Shown: positions 61,814 to 64,000 of the stretch, piece after piece
How the letters are laid out: every line of letters begins with the position of its first letter
Position numbering within the stretch: position 1 is the first letter of the stretch
DNA from: Paracoccus shanxieyensis
GTDB taxonomy: Bacteria > Pseudomonadota > Alphaproteobacteria > Rhodobacterales > Rhodobacteraceae
Assembly: GCF_009711265.1 (NCBI RefSeq)
Contig: NZ_WMII01000011.1
Span: 62,001-126,000 of the forward strand
Direction: 5' to 3'
DNA length: 64,000 bases
Position numbers and translations under genes: made by a program
Notes under the pieces: model-generated
What the model saw: the letters and a program-made list of their open reading frames with translations, nothing else
Databases searched by the model: none
What the model was told of the DNA's origin: nothing

Positions 61814-62986
61814 TCAGTCCGATCTTGCCGGAAGGGCGGCGCGCTTGACCTCATCCTCGGAAATCTCGCGCTGCCATTCGCGCCAGATCGACACCAGCAG
61901 CGCCATCAGCACCGGGCCGACGAACAGCCCGACGATGCCCATGGTCTTCACGCCGCCGACCAGCCCGAAGAAGGTGGGCAGGAATGGCAGCTTGACCGGG
62001 CCGCCGACCAGCAGCGGGCGGATGGTCTTGTCGACGATGAACAGCTCGATCGAGCCCCAAAGAAACAGCGCCAGCCCCGCAAAGGGCGAGCCGCTGGCCG
62101 CCAGATAGACCGAGACCAGCGTGAAGGACAAAGGCGCGCCGCCGGGGATCAGCGCCATGAACCCGGTCAGCACGCCGAATGTGACGGGCGAGGGCACGCC
62201 TGCCAGCCAATAGGCGATGCCCAGAATGAAGCCCTCGCCGATGGCGATCAGCGTCATGCCGGTCACGGTGGAACTGATCGTCGCGGGCACGACGCGCGAC
62301 AGCCGGTCCCAGCGGTCGGGCAGGATGCCCGCGCCCACGCGGTCAAGCTGCGCCACGATCCGGTCGCCGTCGCGATACATGACGAACAGCGTGATCAGCA
62401 TGAACAGCAGCGTCAGGAACAGGTGGAAGGCCAGCGATCCGGCGGTCAGCGCCCCGCGATAGATCGTGCCGATATTCGATCCCGACACCGCCTGCACGAT
62501 TTCGCTGATGCCGCCCGGATGGCCGATATACTGGCGCCAGTTCTGATCCAGCCAGCCGCCGATCTGCGGCAGTTCGATCATCCATGCGGGCGTCGGCGCA
62601 CCTGCCGCGTTGACCAGAATGGCCCAGTTGATCCAGCCTTTCAGCTCGCCGAAGGCATAGACCAGTGCCATGCCCAGCGGCACGACAATAAAGCAGACCA
62701 GCACCAGGATCATGAACGAGGCCGCAGCCAGCCGTCCCCAGCCCAGCTGGCTGACGAAGCGTTGCCGGATCGGCCAGCTTGCCAGCGCAATCACCGTCGC
62801 CGCCAGCACCGGCACCAGAAAGCCGTGGAAGAAATAGACCGAGGCCGCCACGATTGCCAAAAGCAGCCAGCGCGCCGCCGAGATATTGGTCAGAAGCGGC
62901 GGGCGATGCTGACGCGTGCCCGTCAGGCGGAAGCCGCCCCCCTTCGGGGCGTCGGTCTTGCTGGGGGTGGCGTCGGTCGTCGTCAT
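61814..62986 (-). CDS. AI-2E family (PerM/TqsA-type) membrane protein
   Basis: About 390 residues with seven or eight hydrophobic helices. The C-terminal family motif LFLWGSIELFIVDKTIRPLLVGG and FGLVGGVKTMGIVGLFVGPVLMALL are characteristic. Family members include an AI-2 exporter and sodium/proton antiporter-like proteins, so the substrate is unsure. Start 62986 is chosen because the residues after it look like a normal soluble N-terminus; an in-frame ATG at 63019 is also possible. Divergent from the tenA riboswitch. Confidence 0.82.
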   Translation of the reverse strand: MTTTDATPSKTDAPKGGGFRLTGTRQHRPPLLTNISAARWLLLAIVAASVYFFHGFLVPVLAATVIALASWPIRQRFVSQLGWGRLAAASFMILVLVCFIVVPLGMALVYAFGELKGWINWAILVNAAGAPTPAWMIELPQIGGWLDQNWRQYIGHPGGISEIVQAVSGSNIGTIYRGALTAGSLAFHLFLTLLFMLITLFVMYRDGDRIVAQLDRVGAGILPDRWDRLSRVVPATISSTVTGMTLIAIGEGFILGIAYWLAGVPSPVTFGVLTGFMALIPGGAPLSFTLVSVYLAASGSPFAGLALFLWGSIELFIVDKTIRPLLVGGPVKLPFLPTFFGLVGGVKTMGIVGLFVGPVLMALLVSIWREWQREISEDEVKRAALPARSD

Positions 62987-63075
62987 GGTCGTCGTCCAGA
63001 ATGTCTTTCCCAAAGACATAGCAGAACGGCGCGGGCTGCAAGCCTTGGAATGGGATTTCCTGATGCGGCAAGGGC

Positions 63076-63104
63076 GTGACATCGGCATGACGCCCGCCTA
63101 AGCT
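63076..63104 (+). promoter_or_regulatory. Candidate promoter of the tenA transcript
   Basis: -35 GTGACA (63076-63081, 5 of 6) and -10 TAAGCT (63099-63104, weak) are 17 bases apart. The predicted start is near 63110, exactly at the 5' edge of the riboswitch. Confidence 0.4.
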
Positions 63105-63110
63105 GGCCTG

Positions 63111-63203
63111 ACCGAGGGGAGTCCCGCAAGGGGCTGAGAGACCGCATAGCGCGCGGTGACCCTTTGAACCTGATCCGGATCATGCCGGCGAAGGGACGGG
63201 ACG
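63111..63203 (+). promoter_or_regulatory. TPP riboswitch (thi box)
   Basis: The conserved core is visible in order: GGGGAGTCCC at about 63117-63125, GGGCTGAGAG (63131-63140), the variable P3 stem (ACCGC...GCGGTG, 63141-63158), and ACCCTTTGAACCTGATCCGG (63159-63178) followed by ATCATGCCGGCGAAGGGA (63179-63196). This is the thiamine pyrophosphate aptamer. It lies 45 bases before tenA, which would be repressed when TPP is abundant. I did not fold the expression platform. Confidence 0.95.
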
Positions 63204-63248
63204 CCCAGACCTGCCTGACGCCGGTTGTCATGTCGAAAGGAACGACGG

Positions 63249-63905
63249 ATGACCGACCACCTGCCCAAGACCCGCTTTACCGACGACCTGCGCGCCGCCA
63301 GCGAACCCGACTGGAGCGCCGCAGCAGATCACCGTTTCGTGCGCGCGCTGTTCGACGGATCGGTGCCCGATGCCGTGATGGGCGCCTATCTGGTGCAGGA
63401 TCACCGCTTCGTGGATGCGTTCCTGACCCTGCTGGGCGCCGCCATCGCCTCGGCCGACAGGTTCGATTCGCGGCTGCGCTTCGGGCGGTTCGCCGGGATG
63501 GTCTCGGGCGAGGAGAACGATTATTTCCTGCGCGCCTTCGACGCGCTGGGGATCAGCGAAGGACAGCGCGCGGCCATTCCCGACAGCGCGCCCACCGCAG
63601 GCTTTCAAGCCATCATGCGCGAGGCGGCGGCGACGCGCAGCTATCCCGTCGTGCTGTCGGTCCTGTGTGTGGCGGAATGGCTGTATCTGGACTGGGCGGC
63701 CCGCGCGCCGCAGCCATTGCCCGCGAATTTCATTCACGCGGAATGGATCACGCTGCACGACAACCCGTTCTTTCGCGATTTCGTGGCCTTCCTGCGTGCC
63801 GAACTGGACCGGGTGGGCCCGGACGCGTCGGAACAGGCGCGGGATTTCTTTGTCCGCGCCGTCGCGCTTGAGCGGGCGTTTTTCGACGCGGCCTATACCG
63901 GCTGA
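63249..63905 (+). CDS. tenA: TenA-family aminopyrimidine aminohydrolase
   Basis: Salvages thiamine pyrimidine precursors, 218 residues, all-helical haem-oxygenase-like fold. FVRALFDGSVPDAVMGAYLVQDHRFVD and FIHAEWITLHDNPFF are diagnostic, split across the chain. The classical active-site Cys helix here reads VLCVAEWLYLDWA, and by eye the residue at the Cys135 position of the Bacillus enzyme is Glu (AEWLY), which would make it a TenA_E type, thought to favour the salvage of formylated or amino-pyrimidine intermediates. It is directly controlled by the TPP riboswitch. Confidence 0.88.
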   Translation: MTDHLPKTRFTDDLRAASEPDWSAAADHRFVRALFDGSVPDAVMGAYLVQDHRFVDAFLTLLGAAIASADRFDSRLRFGRFAGMVSGEENDYFLRAFDALGISEGQRAAIPDSAPTAGFQAIMREAAATRSYPVVLSVLCVAEWLYLDWAARAPQPLPANFIHAEWITLHDNPFFRDFVAFLRAELDRVGPDASEQARDFFVRAVALERAFFDAAYTG

Positions 63906-64000
63906 GCCAGCCGCGCCGTCCCAAGCGCCAGCCCGTCCACGACGGCGGTGAACGCATCCGAGCGTTTCAGCGCCGCCTGCGGGCAAAGCTCGGTCGCGGC
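63893..64000 (-). CDS. Possible C-terminal end of a leftward gene at the right edge
   Basis: A minus-strand frame open from the edge to a TAG at 63895-63893 encodes 35 residues including LCPQAALKRSDAFTAVVDG then LALGTARLAQPV. It overlaps tenA by 13 bases tail to tail. The composition is protein-like and resembles the end of a LysR-type regulator, but the piece is too short for a family call. Confidence 0.35.
   Translation of the reverse strand, partial: AATELCPQAALKRSDAFTAVVDGLALGTARLAQPV

Overview
This 64 kb window is a GC-rich chromosomal stretch from an alphaproteobacterium, most likely a Rhodobacterales member close to Paracoccus or Rhodobacter. The evidence is the fused IspDF enzyme, a CIRCE-controlled groESL pair, the dnaX-ybaB-recR order, a Mn-dependent pyrophosphatase, the complete leucine/isovalerate catabolic cluster, the glcDEF operon, and intergenic repeats of a type I associate with Rhodobacteraceae. 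It is densely coding and housekeeping in character. I see no prophage, insertion sequence, CRISPR array, tRNA or rRNA, and no stretch above 300 bases lacks a gene.

Layout. 1-7.9 kb: the 5' end of ileS, a FAD monooxygenase, a group III truncated globin, a VOC protein, then a leftward run of TRIC channel, rnhA, GST, DUF1330, ispH, apt and a flavin reductase, followed by a GNAT and an Ivy-type lysozyme inhibitor. 8-16.2 kb: EcsC-like protein, RecD-like helicase, divergent Lrp/LysE pair, DMT permease with hemE, hemC, and two cobalamin genes (cbiB and a CobC-like phosphatase). 16.3-24.3 kb: a rightward leucine operon (isovaleryl-CoA dehydrogenase, two small LprI-like secreted proteins, methylcrotonyl-CoA carboxylase beta and alpha, a GST, HMG-CoA lyase, methylglutaconyl-CoA hydratase) that turns isovaleryl-CoA into acetyl-CoA and acetoacetate. 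24.4-30.7 kb: MFS permease, DUF599, glycolate oxidase glcDEF, and a small heat-shock protein. 30.8-33.5 kb: recR-ybaB-dnaX. 33.6-45.1 kb: DUF2218, a Tat-exported serine hydrolase, ABC-F ATPase, methyltransferase, groEL/groES, a glycosyltransferase, a TraB/NTF2-like/DUF1345 set, ppaC and a HAD phosphatase. 45.2-54.9 kb: MaoC hydratase, ribF, a cysteine-cluster protein, threonine aldolase, the cinA-pgpA-ispDF operon, rpiA-gor and hflKC. 54.9-61.7 kb: a three-gene amidoligase/transglutaminase operon. 61.8-64 kb: an AI-2E-family permease and a TPP-riboswitch-controlled tenA.

Regulatory signals visible in the sequence include a CIRCE element with a sigma-70-type promoter at groES, a TPP riboswitch at tenA, palindromes at the predicted start sites of the leucine operon and of ppaC, a nested inverted repeat between hemE and hemC, an eight-codon open reading frame with a strong ribosome-binding site that ends on the glcD start, and a possible heat-shock promoter plus ribosome-binding-site hairpin at the small heat-shock gene. 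A dispersed intergenic repeat (TATTTG...AAAACAAGGAA, usually next to a GC hairpin) occurs at four loci.

The least understood pieces are the amidoligase operon (54.9-61.7 kb), which should make or edit an unknown peptide, and the two LprI-like genes embedded in the leucine operon. All protein calls come from motif recognition by eye; no database search or folding calculation was run.
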